NCBI GenBank assembly: GCA_031275405.1
Contig: JAISOV010000009.1
Location: 1 to 64,000, forward strand
Source of the DNA: Clostridium sp.
GTDB lineage: Bacteria; Bacillota; Clostridia; Lachnospirales; Lachnospiraceae
Direction: 5' to 3'
Length of the DNA: 64,000 nucleotides
In this document: positions 24,805 through 33,355 of the stretch, piece by piece
How the letters are laid out: each line of letters begins with the position of its first letter
How positions within the stretch are numbered: position 1 is the stretch's first letter
Notes under the pieces: model-generated
What the model saw: the letters and a program-made list of their open reading frames with translations, nothing else
The model's database searches: none
What the model was told of the DNA's origin: nothing
Made by a program: the position numbers and the translations under genes

Positions 24805-26080
24805 CACAGACGTGATTCACGGCGGGCATATCGCCATCATCCAAAAGGCGGCGGCGCTTGGACGGCTTACGGTCGGCGTGATCGCGGACGAGGTGGTCGC
24901 CACCTATAAGCGCTTCCCGCTGCTGACGACGCAAGACAGGATGAGCATTTTCAAAAATATCGTCGGCGTCCATGACGTAGTGAGACAGGTCAGTCCGTCC
25001 GGCGTGGAAATCATTCAGGCTTTGCGCCCGGATGTCGTCGTACACGGCGACGACTGGCGGACGGATTTCAGAAGTCCGATACGCCAAGCGGTGATAGAGG
25101 CGTTGGCCCAGTACGGAGGTCGGCTTGTGGAATATCCGTCCGCCAGCAGCCGCGGCTATGATACTTTTGAAAAGCAGGCTTACGCCAGCCTTGCGATACC
25201 CGATATCCGGCGCGGCAGGCTGAAAAGACTGCTGTCGCTGAAACCGCTTGTGCGGGCGATGGAAGCATCGAGCGGGCTGATGGGCCTGTTGGTGGAAGAC
25301 ACGAAGGTTCGCGTTGGCGATAAAGTGGAGCAGTTTGACGCGATGTGGCTGTCAAGCCTGTGCGATTCGACCGCCAAAGGCAAGCCGGACATAGAAGTAG
25401 TGGATTTCAGCAGCCGTATCCGGACAGTGGAGGATATCCTTGAGGTCACGACAAAACCGATCATCTTTGACGCGGACACCGGCGGTCAGGCGGAGCATTT
25501 CGCGTATATGATGCGGACGCTTGAGCGTATCGGCGTGTCGGCGGCCATTGTGGAAGATAAGACCGGCTTAAAAAGAAACTCGCTGTTCGGCGCGGCTGCG
25601 GAGCAGACGCAGGACGGCATAGAAAGCTTCTGCCGTAAAATACAGACGGGTAAAGCTGCGCTGAAAACGAAAGACACCATGATTATCGCGCGGATTGAAA
25701 GCCTGATCTTGGAACGCGGGCAGGAAGACGCGCTGGCAAGGGCTTTTGCCTATGCCGGAGCGGGCGCCGACGGAATCATGATACACAGCAAGAAGAAATC
25801 TCCGGACGAGATTTTCGCGTTCTGCGAGAAGTTCCGCGGGCGTTACGACGATTTGCCGCTTGTGGTCGTGCCGTCAACGTATCCGTCGGTATACGAGGCG
25901 GAGCTGGCGTGTCGCGGGGTGAACCTTGTGATATACGCCAACCAGCTGACGAGGAGCGCGTTCCCCGCCATGCGCAAGACCGCCGCAAGTATCCTGGAAA
26001 ACGGCAGAGCGCTGGAAGCGGACAGTTTCTGTCTGCCCATCCAAGAGATCATTCGGCTGATACCGGAGCAGGGAGACTGA
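24779..26080 (+). CDS. aepX: PEP mutase with N-terminal nucleotidyltransferase domain
   Basis: 433 residues. Residues 1-135 are a cytidylyltransferase-like fold with HGGH at 14-17; its second motif (SSRGYDT, about 124) is a weak version of RTxGIST. Residues 150-430 are phosphoenolpyruvate mutase, which forms the C-P bond of phosphonopyruvate: DADTGG at 231-236 and EDKTGLKRNS at 259-268 hold the catalytic residues. The TTG start follows GAGGGGGGCGG. PEP mutase fused to a nucleotidyltransferase points to a nucleotide-activated phosphonate destined for a lipid or glycan. Confidence 0.92.
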   Translation: MSTVFMSFSTDVIHGGHIAIIQKAAALGRLTVGVIADEVVATYKRFPLLTTQDRMSIFKNIVGVHDVVRQVSPSGVEIIQALRPDVVVHGDDWRTDFRSPIRQAVIEALAQYGGRLVEYPSASSRGYDTFEKQAYASLAIPDIRRGRLKRLLSLKPLVRAMEASSGLMGLLVEDTKVRVGDKVEQFDAMWLSSLCDSTAKGKPDIEVVDFSSRIRTVEDILEVTTKPIIFDADTGGQAEHFAYMMRTLERIGVSAAIVEDKTGLKRNSLFGAAAEQTQDGIESFCRKIQTGKAALKTKDTMIIARIESLILERGQEDALARAFAYAGAGADGIMIHSKKKSPDEIFAFCEKFRGRYDDLPLVVVPSTYPSVYEAELACRGVNLVIYANQLTRSAFPAMRKTAASILENGRALEADSFCLPIQEIIRLIPEQGD

Positions 26081-26238
26081 CCATGGCGCTTGGGAAGTCC
26101 GGCGGAACGGAGCGCCTGATCCGTTTGGTTCTTTGGGCGGCGGACAAGAAATTGCGCCGGCCAAGCCCTGCGGCCGCAGGAACGTCGGCCTTGGATACGA
26201 ACAGGCAAGCGCCGATGAGGCGGGTAAGGAGAATGGAG

Positions 26239-27660
26239 ATGAATTTGGAAGAGCGAGTCGCCTTAAAAAAGGCGAACAGGACGGAATTGTATAGGTTAGA
26301 GCCGCCTTTCCCGCGTACCAACTTTTTGATGGAAACATCGAACGCCTGTAACCATGACTGTATCTTCTGCGCCCATCGTAAAATGAAGCGCAAAGTGGGG
26401 TTTGTGAAGCCCGAGCTTGTAAAAAGCGTCCTGGAACAGGCATACGCGCTTGGTACCCGCGAAGTAGGGTTTTACGCCACGGGGGAACCGTTCCTGGTGA
26501 AGGAACTGCCGGCTTATATCGCGCTGGCAAAGCAAATCGGATACAGCTACGTCTATTTGACGTCGAACGGCGCGCTGGCTACGCCCGATAGGGTCAGAGC
26601 CGTTGTTGACGCGGGTCTTGACAGCATCAAGTTTTCCATTAACGCGCCCGAAAGGCGTATGTATGAGTTCATCCATGGCCATGATGATTTTGACCGCGTT
26701 TTGGGCAACTTAAAATATCTGTCTGAATACAGAAAGGAAAGCCCAAGGCGGTACAAAATATTTGTCACGGGTATTCTGACGCGCTATACGGAAAATATGC
26801 GCGGAAAATGGTTTGAGGTTTTCGGGCAATTTGCGGATGAGATCGTGTTTAAGTATGTTTACAACCAAGGCGGTTATATGCCTGAAATCGAAACCTTGCT
26901 GAAATGTGAAAGTGACACGGAGGAATACCGCCGCTGCAACCTGCCGTTCGACGCGATTTCTGTCACATACGAAGGGTATTTATCGGTGGAAAACGCCGAC
27001 TATGAGAATATGCTCGTCGTCGCCGATTTGAACAAAGAAAGCCTAAAAGACGCCTGGTACGGCGAAAACATGAAAAAAGTGCGGCAGGCGTTTCTCGATG
27101 ACAAAATGGACGGCCTCATCTGTGACGGCTGCGTTCACCATTGTATACGTGACGCGGCTCCTGTCATGCCCGAACTTGCAGAACCAAATGAAGAGATGTA
27201 TTCCGACAGGCTTGTTCAGGAACGCCTGGCGCGGTACGCGGATTTCCTCAGCGGCACAAAAACCGTGTATGTTCCTATGGCGGCGGATATTGTGCATCCT
27301 GGGCATGTCAATATCATCAGGCTTGCCGCAGGTTACGGCAAAGTGATCGTCGGTCTGTTCACAGACGAGGCGATTATGGAATATAAGCCGCGCCCGCTTA
27401 TGAGCTACGATGAGCGCGAGACAGTCGTCGCTAACATGAAAGGCGTTGACGTCGTCGTGCCGCAGGCTTCCCGCGATTATGCGCCCAATCTGCTGAAATA
27501 TAAGCCCGACTATATGGTCCACGGCACGGACTGGCGCGAAGGGCCGCTGGCAAAGGCCAGAGCCGACGCGATAGAGTTGATGAGGGGCTGGGGCGGGGAA
27601 GTCATAGAACCGGACTACACGCGGGGGATCTCTTCGTCCGCGTTGAAGAAGAAAATGTAA
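26239..27660 (+). CDS. Radical SAM protein fused to a cytidylyltransferase
   Basis: 473 residues from ATG 26239 (AAGGAGA upstream); an ATG at 26083 would add 52 disordered residues. Residues 30-250 are a radical SAM domain with the cluster motif CNHDCIFC (C37, C41, C44). Cysteines C233, C295, C298 and C302 could hold an auxiliary cluster (SPASM-like). Residues 342-473 are a complete cytidylyltransferase with HPGH (353-356) and YTRGISSSAL. No phosphonoacetaldehyde aminotransferase is nearby, so this protein may alter and activate the phosphonate. Reaction unknown. Confidence 0.85.
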   Translation: MNLEERVALKKANRTELYRLEPPFPRTNFLMETSNACNHDCIFCAHRKMKRKVGFVKPELVKSVLEQAYALGTREVGFYATGEPFLVKELPAYIALAKQIGYSYVYLTSNGALATPDRVRAVVDAGLDSIKFSINAPERRMYEFIHGHDDFDRVLGNLKYLSEYRKESPRRYKIFVTGILTRYTENMRGKWFEVFGQFADEIVFKYVYNQGGYMPEIETLLKCESDTEEYRRCNLPFDAISVTYEGYLSVENADYENMLVVADLNKESLKDAWYGENMKKVRQAFLDDKMDGLICDGCVHHCIRDAAPVMPELAEPNEEMYSDRLVQERLARYADFLSGTKTVYVPMAADIVHPGHVNIIRLAAGYGKVIVGLFTDEAIMEYKPRPLMSYDERETVVANMKGVDVVVPQASRDYAPNLLKYKPDYMVHGTDWREGPLAKARADAIELMRGWGGEVIEPDYTRGISSSALKKKM

Positions 27661-27677
27661 AAAACCGGAGGGGATGG

Positions 27678-29564
27678 ATGGGTGCGATAACTGGCGTATT
27701 GGTGAAGCCGCTGGGAATGCTGCTGGACTTTGGCTACTCTGTCACGGGCAGCTACGGTCTGGCGATCCTGTTTTTTGCGTTTGCGGCAAAGGTGATCACG
27801 TTCCCGCTGGCGCTGACGGCGCAGAAAAACTCCATACGCCTGCTGCGGATTCAGCCGGAACTGGCACACATTAAACGGGCGCACTACGGCGACAAGGAAC
27901 GCGTAAACGAGGAGCAGTACCTGCTGTATCAGCGGGAGAAATACTCTCCGATCAGCGGCTTGTTCCCTCTTCTCGCGCAGCTGGCGCTGCTTGTCGGAAT
28001 GGGTCATGTCCTTTATCAGCCGTTTGCCTATCTCCCGGATCTCACCGCAACGGTATTCTGGGGCCTCGACCTTGCCGCCGTTCCGGACTCGGAGCAGCTT
28101 GGGGCTTTCTTTGCCCTGGCGCTGCTGTCGGGCCTGTCGTCGTTTGCCTTGTGCGCGATACAGAACAGGCTGAACCCCGCGCAGCGGCGTATGAGCTTCT
28201 GGGGCAGATGGGGCCTGTCGATGGTCGTCGTCGCGTTTTCCTTTTATATCCCGTTTGTCACGTCCGGCGCAATCGGCCTTTACTGGTTTTTCAGCAACTT
28301 ATTCAGTATCGTGGTGGCTTTTGCGGTAAATTTTATGGATAACCCGAAAAAGTCAGTCGCGCCGGAACTGCTTGTGCCGCCGGAAAAGCCGAGTAAAGAA
28401 GAACGCCGGATGGAGAAACAACGTCGTCGGAGGATCTTAGCGTTGGAAAACGAGTCTGTTCGGCGTTTTCACGCAAGCGCCGATCCGAACAAGCTGGTGT
28501 TTTATTCCGTCAGCGGCGGCCAGTATCAGTATTATTCGGAGATGATTGACTGGCTGCTCGCCAATTCCGATCTTACGATACACTATCTTACCAATGACCC
28601 TGAGGATGTCTTGCTGGAAACGGAACGCGAAAGATGGAAGGTCTATTATATCGGACAGAAACGGGCGGTTGGGTTCATGCTGCGCCTGGATGCGGCCATG
28701 GTGATTATGACCGCGCCGAACTTAGGGCAGTACCACATAAAACGCTCGGTTGTCAACCCAGATATCGAGTATGTCTACACGTTTCATCATTTTACCAGCC
28801 TTGTGATGCTGCGTGAAGAGGCCGTGGATCATTTTGACACCGTTTTCTGCGCCGGCAGACACCACATTGAGGAAATACGCAGAACGGAGCAGCTGTACGG
28901 GCTTCGCCCAAAGCGGCTGGTGAAAGTCGGGTATGGGCAGATCGATCGGCTGCTGAAAAGGTACGCCGAAATGCCCAAGACACGAAACAGCCCGCCGCAG
29001 ATCCTCATCGCGCCGTCGTGGTCCGTGGGCGGTATTCTGGATACCTGCCTGGACGAGCTTGTCTGCGCGCTGAAAGAGCAGTACACTGTGGTCATACGGC
29101 CTCACCCGGAGTATCTCAAGCGTTTCCCTGAAAAATGGCTGGCGATTGTGCAGAAATATGAGGGCGTAGTGTTTGATGCGGACTTTCTCCGGAACGAAAG
29201 CATCTACAGATCGGATCTTCTGATTACCGACTGGTCGAGCATCGCAAACGAGTTTTCCTATTGCACGAAACGGCCGACCATCTATATCAACACGCCGATG
29301 AAGATCATGAACAGCGAATATCAAAAACTTGGCATGGAGCCGCTGGACGTGATTCTGCGCAGCAGGCTGGGCGAGAATATCGACCCCGGGAATCTCGCGG
29401 CCTTGGCGCGGCTTGTTCCGAAAATGTTAAGCGAGACGGACAAGTATCGCGAGCGCATCAGCCGTTCCGTGGAAGAGTATCTGTTTTACCCCGGACGCAG
29501 CGGCGAAGCGGCGGGACGGTATATCGTGTCCCGCCTTACCGGCAGAAAGGATATGGTACGATGA
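27678..29564 (+). CDS. YidC-like domain fused to a CDP-glycerol glycerophosphotransferase
   Basis: 628 residues. Residues 1-225 follow the YidC/Oxa1 insertase pattern: five hydrophobic segments, QKNSIRLLRIQPEL, and SPISGLFPLLAQLALLVGMG. K38 stands where most YidC proteins have the groove arginine. A basic linker (226-265) follows. Residues 272-628 match TagB/TagF-type transferases with IRPHPE (473-478) and DLLITDWSSIANEFSY. CCGGAGGGG precedes the ATG. It probably moves an activated phosphonate or glycerol phosphate onto a membrane-bound acceptor. The fusion is unusual. Confidence 0.85.
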   Translation: MGAITGVLVKPLGMLLDFGYSVTGSYGLAILFFAFAAKVITFPLALTAQKNSIRLLRIQPELAHIKRAHYGDKERVNEEQYLLYQREKYSPISGLFPLLAQLALLVGMGHVLYQPFAYLPDLTATVFWGLDLAAVPDSEQLGAFFALALLSGLSSFALCAIQNRLNPAQRRMSFWGRWGLSMVVVAFSFYIPFVTSGAIGLYWFFSNLFSIVVAFAVNFMDNPKKSVAPELLVPPEKPSKEERRMEKQRRRRILALENESVRRFHASADPNKLVFYSVSGGQYQYYSEMIDWLLANSDLTIHYLTNDPEDVLLETERERWKVYYIGQKRAVGFMLRLDAAMVIMTAPNLGQYHIKRSVVNPDIEYVYTFHHFTSLVMLREEAVDHFDTVFCAGRHHIEEIRRTEQLYGLRPKRLVKVGYGQIDRLLKRYAEMPKTRNSPPQILIAPSWSVGGILDTCLDELVCALKEQYTVVIRPHPEYLKRFPEKWLAIVQKYEGVVFDADFLRNESIYRSDLLITDWSSIANEFSYCTKRPTIYINTPMKIMNSEYQKLGMEPLDVILRSRLGENIDPGNLAALARLVPKMLSETDKYRERISRSVEEYLFYPGRSGEAAGRYIVSRLTGRKDMVR

Positions 29565-29630
29565 GAAAGCACCGGAAAGGATATGATACGATGAGAAAGT
29601 ACCGGAAAGAATATGATACGGTGAAACGCT
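29541..29630 (+). repeat. Triplicated translation start
   Basis: Three 30-base units end at 29570, 29600 and 29630. Each holds an AAAGGATATG-like ribosome binding site followed by ATGAGAAA (GTGAAA in the third). The starts at 29561, 29591 and 29621 are all in frame. Confidence 0.85.
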
Positions 29631-31354
29631 GGAAGCAAACAATCAGCCTGCACCGGAGGGGCCTGTTCTACACGGTGGCCGCTTCCGTTATGCCGACGGT
29701 ACCGATCTGGTTTCTTTTCAACCAGAATATCAAAGCAATCAATGGGTTCCTGCCCACGGTTTTCCTGGCGTCAGTCCTGGCGCTGGCCAGTCTGCTGTCT
29801 TCTCTTGTTCTGGCTAAGCTTATGGGGGGGACGCACAAAGCGCTGCCGGTTCTGGCTGTCTGCTGGATAGGCTTCTGGGGGCTGGATTCGGTTCACTCCC
29901 TGTTTGCGGTCCTTGCGGAAGCCAGGAATGCTGTATGGAGGCTGCGCCACACTTTCCCGATCGTGGCAGTGATGATCCTTGGGGTCGTTCTGCTTTTCCG
30001 GTTCCTGAACATCAGCAGAGTGGTTTCGGATGCCGTGGCTCTTATGGCGTGTATGCTGTTTCTGATGAATTTCGTTCCGGCACTCTATCATGGCGTAACC
30101 AGATTCGGCTTAAGTAGTCCATCAGCAGCCAAAGCCGCTGAGGAATACGGGATCAAGACGTCGTTTGCGGTGGACTCCGGGCTGCCGCACCCGAACATCT
30201 ATTGGATACACATGGACGCAATGGTAGGCTTCGATGCCGTGGAGGAGTATTTCGGACAGCCGCAGACCGAGCTGAAAAAGGCACTGACTGAACGTGGTTT
30301 CGTCATCAACGAAAGCGCGCGTCTGGAAGCGGGATTTACGGGAATTGCCATCCCAGCGCTCACCAGTCCGACGTTTTATGATAATGTTCTTGCGGAAATC
30401 CTCTACGAGATAGAGACGATTCCGTCCGTACACAAAAGCGCGACATACAAAGCAGTTTCAGAAAGAGGCGCTTCTATCAACAAAGTGTATCAGTCCCTTG
30501 AGCTGCTTTCCGCTTTGGAAAACGCCGGATATTTAACGATCAATTACGACACTGAGGAAATGTTTCTATTAGATAGTTCTGCTATCATAATCAACGATCA
30601 GGGATCCATGCCAACACAAAAGGCACGAGACATCATCAGGATACGACAGGACTTATCGGTATTTACTTCCGTCGGAGTAATGAAAGAGTTAGGTGCATTG
30701 CTTAACCGGCGGCTGCAGATGGCCTTAGCGGATGATCATTCCCTTATAGAGATCCCATCCTCACAGGAACTGATTGATGAACTTTCCGCACGGACAGGCG
30801 TTACCAATCCTGATTTTGTAAGCATGGCGGAAGCCATGGGATACATCACCATGACGCAGGAACCGCGTTTTGTATATTTCATGAACTATGCGGCGCATGT
30901 CATGAACTATGTATTTGAGCGGAAGGTAGGCAACGTATGGTATGATAAACCGCCTGGATATATTTTCGCGCTGGACGAAAACGGGAACTACTATGACCGT
31001 CCGCTGGACGACCCCAACGATGTGCAGCTGTATTATGCACAGCATCAATACGCGGCCAAGACCATGCTCGCGCTTGTTGACATCATCGAAACACAAGATC
31101 CCGATGCGGTCGTCATCTTGCAGGCCGACCATGGCATACACGGGATCGGTCGGTCAAAGTATTATGATAAAGAATATATGGAAGAGCAGGGATACAGCCT
31201 GGAAGACATGCTGAACCTGAACTTTAGCGTCATGTCGGCGGTACGGGTGCCGGAAAAATATGGGAGCTTGGAGGAAGCTCTGGAACCGCTGGATATAGCG
31301 CGCTGGCTGGTAAACAGTTTTGTCGGGCAGAATTACGCTTACATCGGGGAGTAA
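29561..31354 (+). CDS. Membrane sulfatase/LTA-synthase-like protein
   Basis: 597 residues. A basic N-terminus with a repeated 10-residue start, four to five membrane helices (about 37-172), then an alkaline-phosphatase-superfamily domain outside: NIYWIHMDAM near 215 and the metal-binding ADHGIHG late in the chain. The plan is that of lipoteichoic-acid synthases and phosphoethanolamine transferases. The nucleophile is not obvious; a threonine in EAGFTGIAIPALTS is a candidate. The start overlaps the stop of the preceding gene (ATGA). It may place the phosphonate group on the surface polymer. Confidence 0.75.
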   Translation: MRKHRKGYDTMRKYRKEYDTVKRWKQTISLHRRGLFYTVAASVMPTVPIWFLFNQNIKAINGFLPTVFLASVLALASLLSSLVLAKLMGGTHKALPVLAVCWIGFWGLDSVHSLFAVLAEARNAVWRLRHTFPIVAVMILGVVLLFRFLNISRVVSDAVALMACMLFLMNFVPALYHGVTRFGLSSPSAAKAAEEYGIKTSFAVDSGLPHPNIYWIHMDAMVGFDAVEEYFGQPQTELKKALTERGFVINESARLEAGFTGIAIPALTSPTFYDNVLAEILYEIETIPSVHKSATYKAVSERGASINKVYQSLELLSALENAGYLTINYDTEEMFLLDSSAIIINDQGSMPTQKARDIIRIRQDLSVFTSVGVMKELGALLNRRLQMALADDHSLIEIPSSQELIDELSARTGVTNPDFVSMAEAMGYITMTQEPRFVYFMNYAAHVMNYVFERKVGNVWYDKPPGYIFALDENGNYYDRPLDDPNDVQLYYAQHQYAAKTMLALVDIIETQDPDAVVILQADHGIHGIGRSKYYDKEYMEEQGYSLEDMLNLNFSVMSAVRVPEKYGSLEEALEPLDIARWLVNSFVGQNYAYIGE

Positions 31355-31414
31355 GAAATTGCGTACAGGGCATTCCTCCGGCCGCGAAGCGACTGTTTGG
31401 CGGGTACCCGCGAG

Positions 31415-31439
31415 CTACGATTGGCGCAGCAAATTGTGG
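31415..31439. repeat. Hairpin element related to 19068
   Basis: CTACGATTGGC, GCA, GCAAATTGTGG. The flanks GCGAG and TGGCAT also resemble the copy upstream of arsR. It lies between the phosphonate operon and the SCIFF gene. Confidence 0.5.
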
Positions 31440-31473
31440 CATTGTCACTTTCACAAACTTTTTCAAAAACCCC

Positions 31474-31502
31474 TTTTCCAAACTGTTTTTTTATGTTATA
31501 CT
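31474..31502 (+). promoter_or_regulatory. Promoter of the SCIFF gene
   Basis: A TTTTCC/TTTCCA box near 31474-31480, about 17 bases, then TATACT at 31497-31502. The -35 box is weak. Confidence 0.5.
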
Positions 31503-31552
31503 AGGAAAGGTCTGTAGATCTTCGATTTTTTATCATAAGGAGGCTTTCCAGT

Positions 31553-31696
31553 ATGAAGCATATCAAGACGCTGACGACCAGAGATTTTAAGGAATCCGCA
31601 AAAAAAGGCGGCTGCGGAGAGTGCCAGACTTCCTGTCAGTCTGCCTGCAAGACTTCCTGCACGGTCGGCAATCAGAGTTGTGAGAAGAAAAAGTAA
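31553..31696 (+). CDS. scfA: SCIFF ranthipeptide precursor
   Basis: 47 residues starting MKHIKTLTTRDFKESAKKG. Six cysteines (C21, C24, C28, C32, C36, C43) make it a six-cysteines-in-forty-five-residues peptide, the near-universal clostridial substrate of the radical SAM enzyme encoded next. The maturase forms thioether links from cysteine to neighbouring residues. A strong AAGGAGG lies before the ATG. The cellular role of the mature peptide is not settled; a signalling role has been suggested. Confidence 0.95.
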   Translation: MKHIKTLTTRDFKESAKKGGCGECQTSCQSACKTSCTVGNQSCEKKK

Positions 31697-31700
31697 GATG

Positions 31701-31726
31701 AGCAGCGATTCCGGTCGCTGCTTCTT
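31701..31726 (+). terminator. Attenuating hairpin between SCIFF peptide and maturase genes
   Basis: AGCAGCGA, loop TTCCGG, TCGCTGCT, followed by TCTTAT. The weak U-run suggests partial termination, which would give more peptide than enzyme. Confidence 0.6.
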
Positions 31727-31878
31727 ATACGTCCGGCACGGTGAAGAGGGCGGGGCTGCCGGAGCGGGGGCTGCCGCGGCGAAGGGCTTCCGACAAGGGA
31801 GCGGCTGCGGAAGCGCGCCGGGTTTCGACAGCAAAGCGGAAAGGGAAGAGTAACGTTTCGGTTACAGGGGAAACAGGG

Positions 31879-33282
31879 TTGGTACATCAGTATAGAAATA
31901 ACGGATACAACATCGTCCTGGACGTAAACAGCGGCTCCGTGCATGTGGTGGATGAGCTTGTGTGGGAAGCGATCCCGCTGATCGAGCCGCTGGTGAACGA
32001 GGGGATCCGGGATCCGGCGACGGTCCGGGCGGCTGTGCAGGGCATTCTGGATCCGTCCTATCCGCCGGAGGAAGTCGCCGAGGCCGTGGACGAGGTGCTG
32101 GAGCTTGCCCGGGAGGGGCGGCTGTTCGCGCCCGACGCCTACCGAAACGATCTTGCCGCTTTCAAGAGCCGCAAGACGGTGGTGAAAGCCCTGTGCCTGC
32201 ACGTCGCCCACGACTGCAACCTTGCCTGCCGTTACTGTTTCGCCGGGGAGGGAGAGTATCGCGGGAAGCGGGCGCTGATGAGTTTCGAGGTGGGGAAAAA
32301 GGCGCTGGACTTCCTGGTACAAAATTCCGGGAAACGCAGGAATCTGGAAGTGGACTTCTTCGGCGGCGAGCCGCTGCTGAACTGGCAGGTGGTGAAGCGG
32401 CTTGTGGAATATGGAAGAAGCCTGGAAGAGCCGTGGGATAAAAACTTCCGTTTTACCCTGACGACCAACGGGATCTTATTAGATGAAGAGATTCTGGAAT
32501 TTCTCAACCGGGAAATGGCGAACGTGGTCCTCAGCATAGACGGACGCAAAGACGTCCATGACGAGATGCGGCCCCTGCGGGGCGGGCAGGGCAGCTATGA
32601 CCGGATCCTGCCGAAATTCTTGGAGGTGGCAAAGAGCCGCGGCGGGAAGGATTATTACGTGCGGGGAACCTATACGCATGATCATACGGATTTTTCCAAG
32701 GACGTGCTTCATCTGGCGGATCTGGGGTTTGACCGGATCTCCGTGGAGCCTGTGGTGGCGGGCGCGGACAAGGGCTATGCCATCACCGAAGCGGATCTGC
32801 CGAAGCTGAAAGAGGAATATGACAGGCTTGCGGTGGCAATGCTGGCACGGGAGAAGGAAGGGAAGGGTTTCTGTTTCTTTCATTTTATGATCGACCTGAC
32901 AGGCGGGCCTTGTGTGGCGAAGCGGCTGTCAGGGTGCGGCTCCGGAACGGAATATCTGGCGGTGACGCCGTGGGGGGATTTTTACCCCTGCCATCAGTTC
33001 GTGGGAAACGAGAAATTCCGGATGGGGAATGTGGACGCGGGTCTGGTGAGGACGGATCTTAGGGAAGAATTCAAAGCCTGTAACGTGTATGCCAGAAGCA
33101 AATGCAGGAAATGTTTTGCCCGGTTCTACTGCGGCGGGGGCTGTGCCGCCAATGCTTACCAGTTCCACGGGGATCTCCGGGAAGTCTATGAGATCGGCTG
33201 TGAACTCCAGAAGAAACGTGTGGAATGCGCGCTGATGATCCGGGCGGCCGGCATGAGCCAGCCGGGTATTGCGGGCGGATGA
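31879..33282 (+). CDS. scfB: SCIFF maturase, radical SAM/SPASM enzyme
   Basis: 467 residues from TTG 31879, which lies eight bases after AGGGG and gives the family-typical beginning LVHQYRNNGYNIVLDVNSGS; a GTG at 31741 would add 46 unconserved residues. Radical SAM motif CNLACRYC near residue 118. The C-terminal SPASM region has many cysteines (CGSGTEY, YPCHQF, CRKCFARFYCGGGC) for two auxiliary clusters. Partner of the peptide upstream, and followed by secDF as in many Clostridia. Confidence 0.93.
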   Translation: MVHQYRNNGYNIVLDVNSGSVHVVDELVWEAIPLIEPLVNEGIRDPATVRAAVQGILDPSYPPEEVAEAVDEVLELAREGRLFAPDAYRNDLAAFKSRKTVVKALCLHVAHDCNLACRYCFAGEGEYRGKRALMSFEVGKKALDFLVQNSGKRRNLEVDFFGGEPLLNWQVVKRLVEYGRSLEEPWDKNFRFTLTTNGILLDEEILEFLNREMANVVLSIDGRKDVHDEMRPLRGGQGSYDRILPKFLEVAKSRGGKDYYVRGTYTHDHTDFSKDVLHLADLGFDRISVEPVVAGADKGYAITEADLPKLKEEYDRLAVAMLAREKEGKGFCFFHFMIDLTGGPCVAKRLSGCGSGTEYLAVTPWGDFYPCHQFVGNEKFRMGNVDAGLVRTDLREEFKACNVYARSKCRKCFARFYCGGGCAANAYQFHGDLREVYEIGCELQKKRVECALMIRAAGMSQPGIAGG

Positions 33283-33355
33283 CGGACGCCGCGGACGGCG
33301 CGCGGGAAGTGAAAGGACAAGGCAGCCCGCTGGGTGGGAAAGGATGGTCATAATC

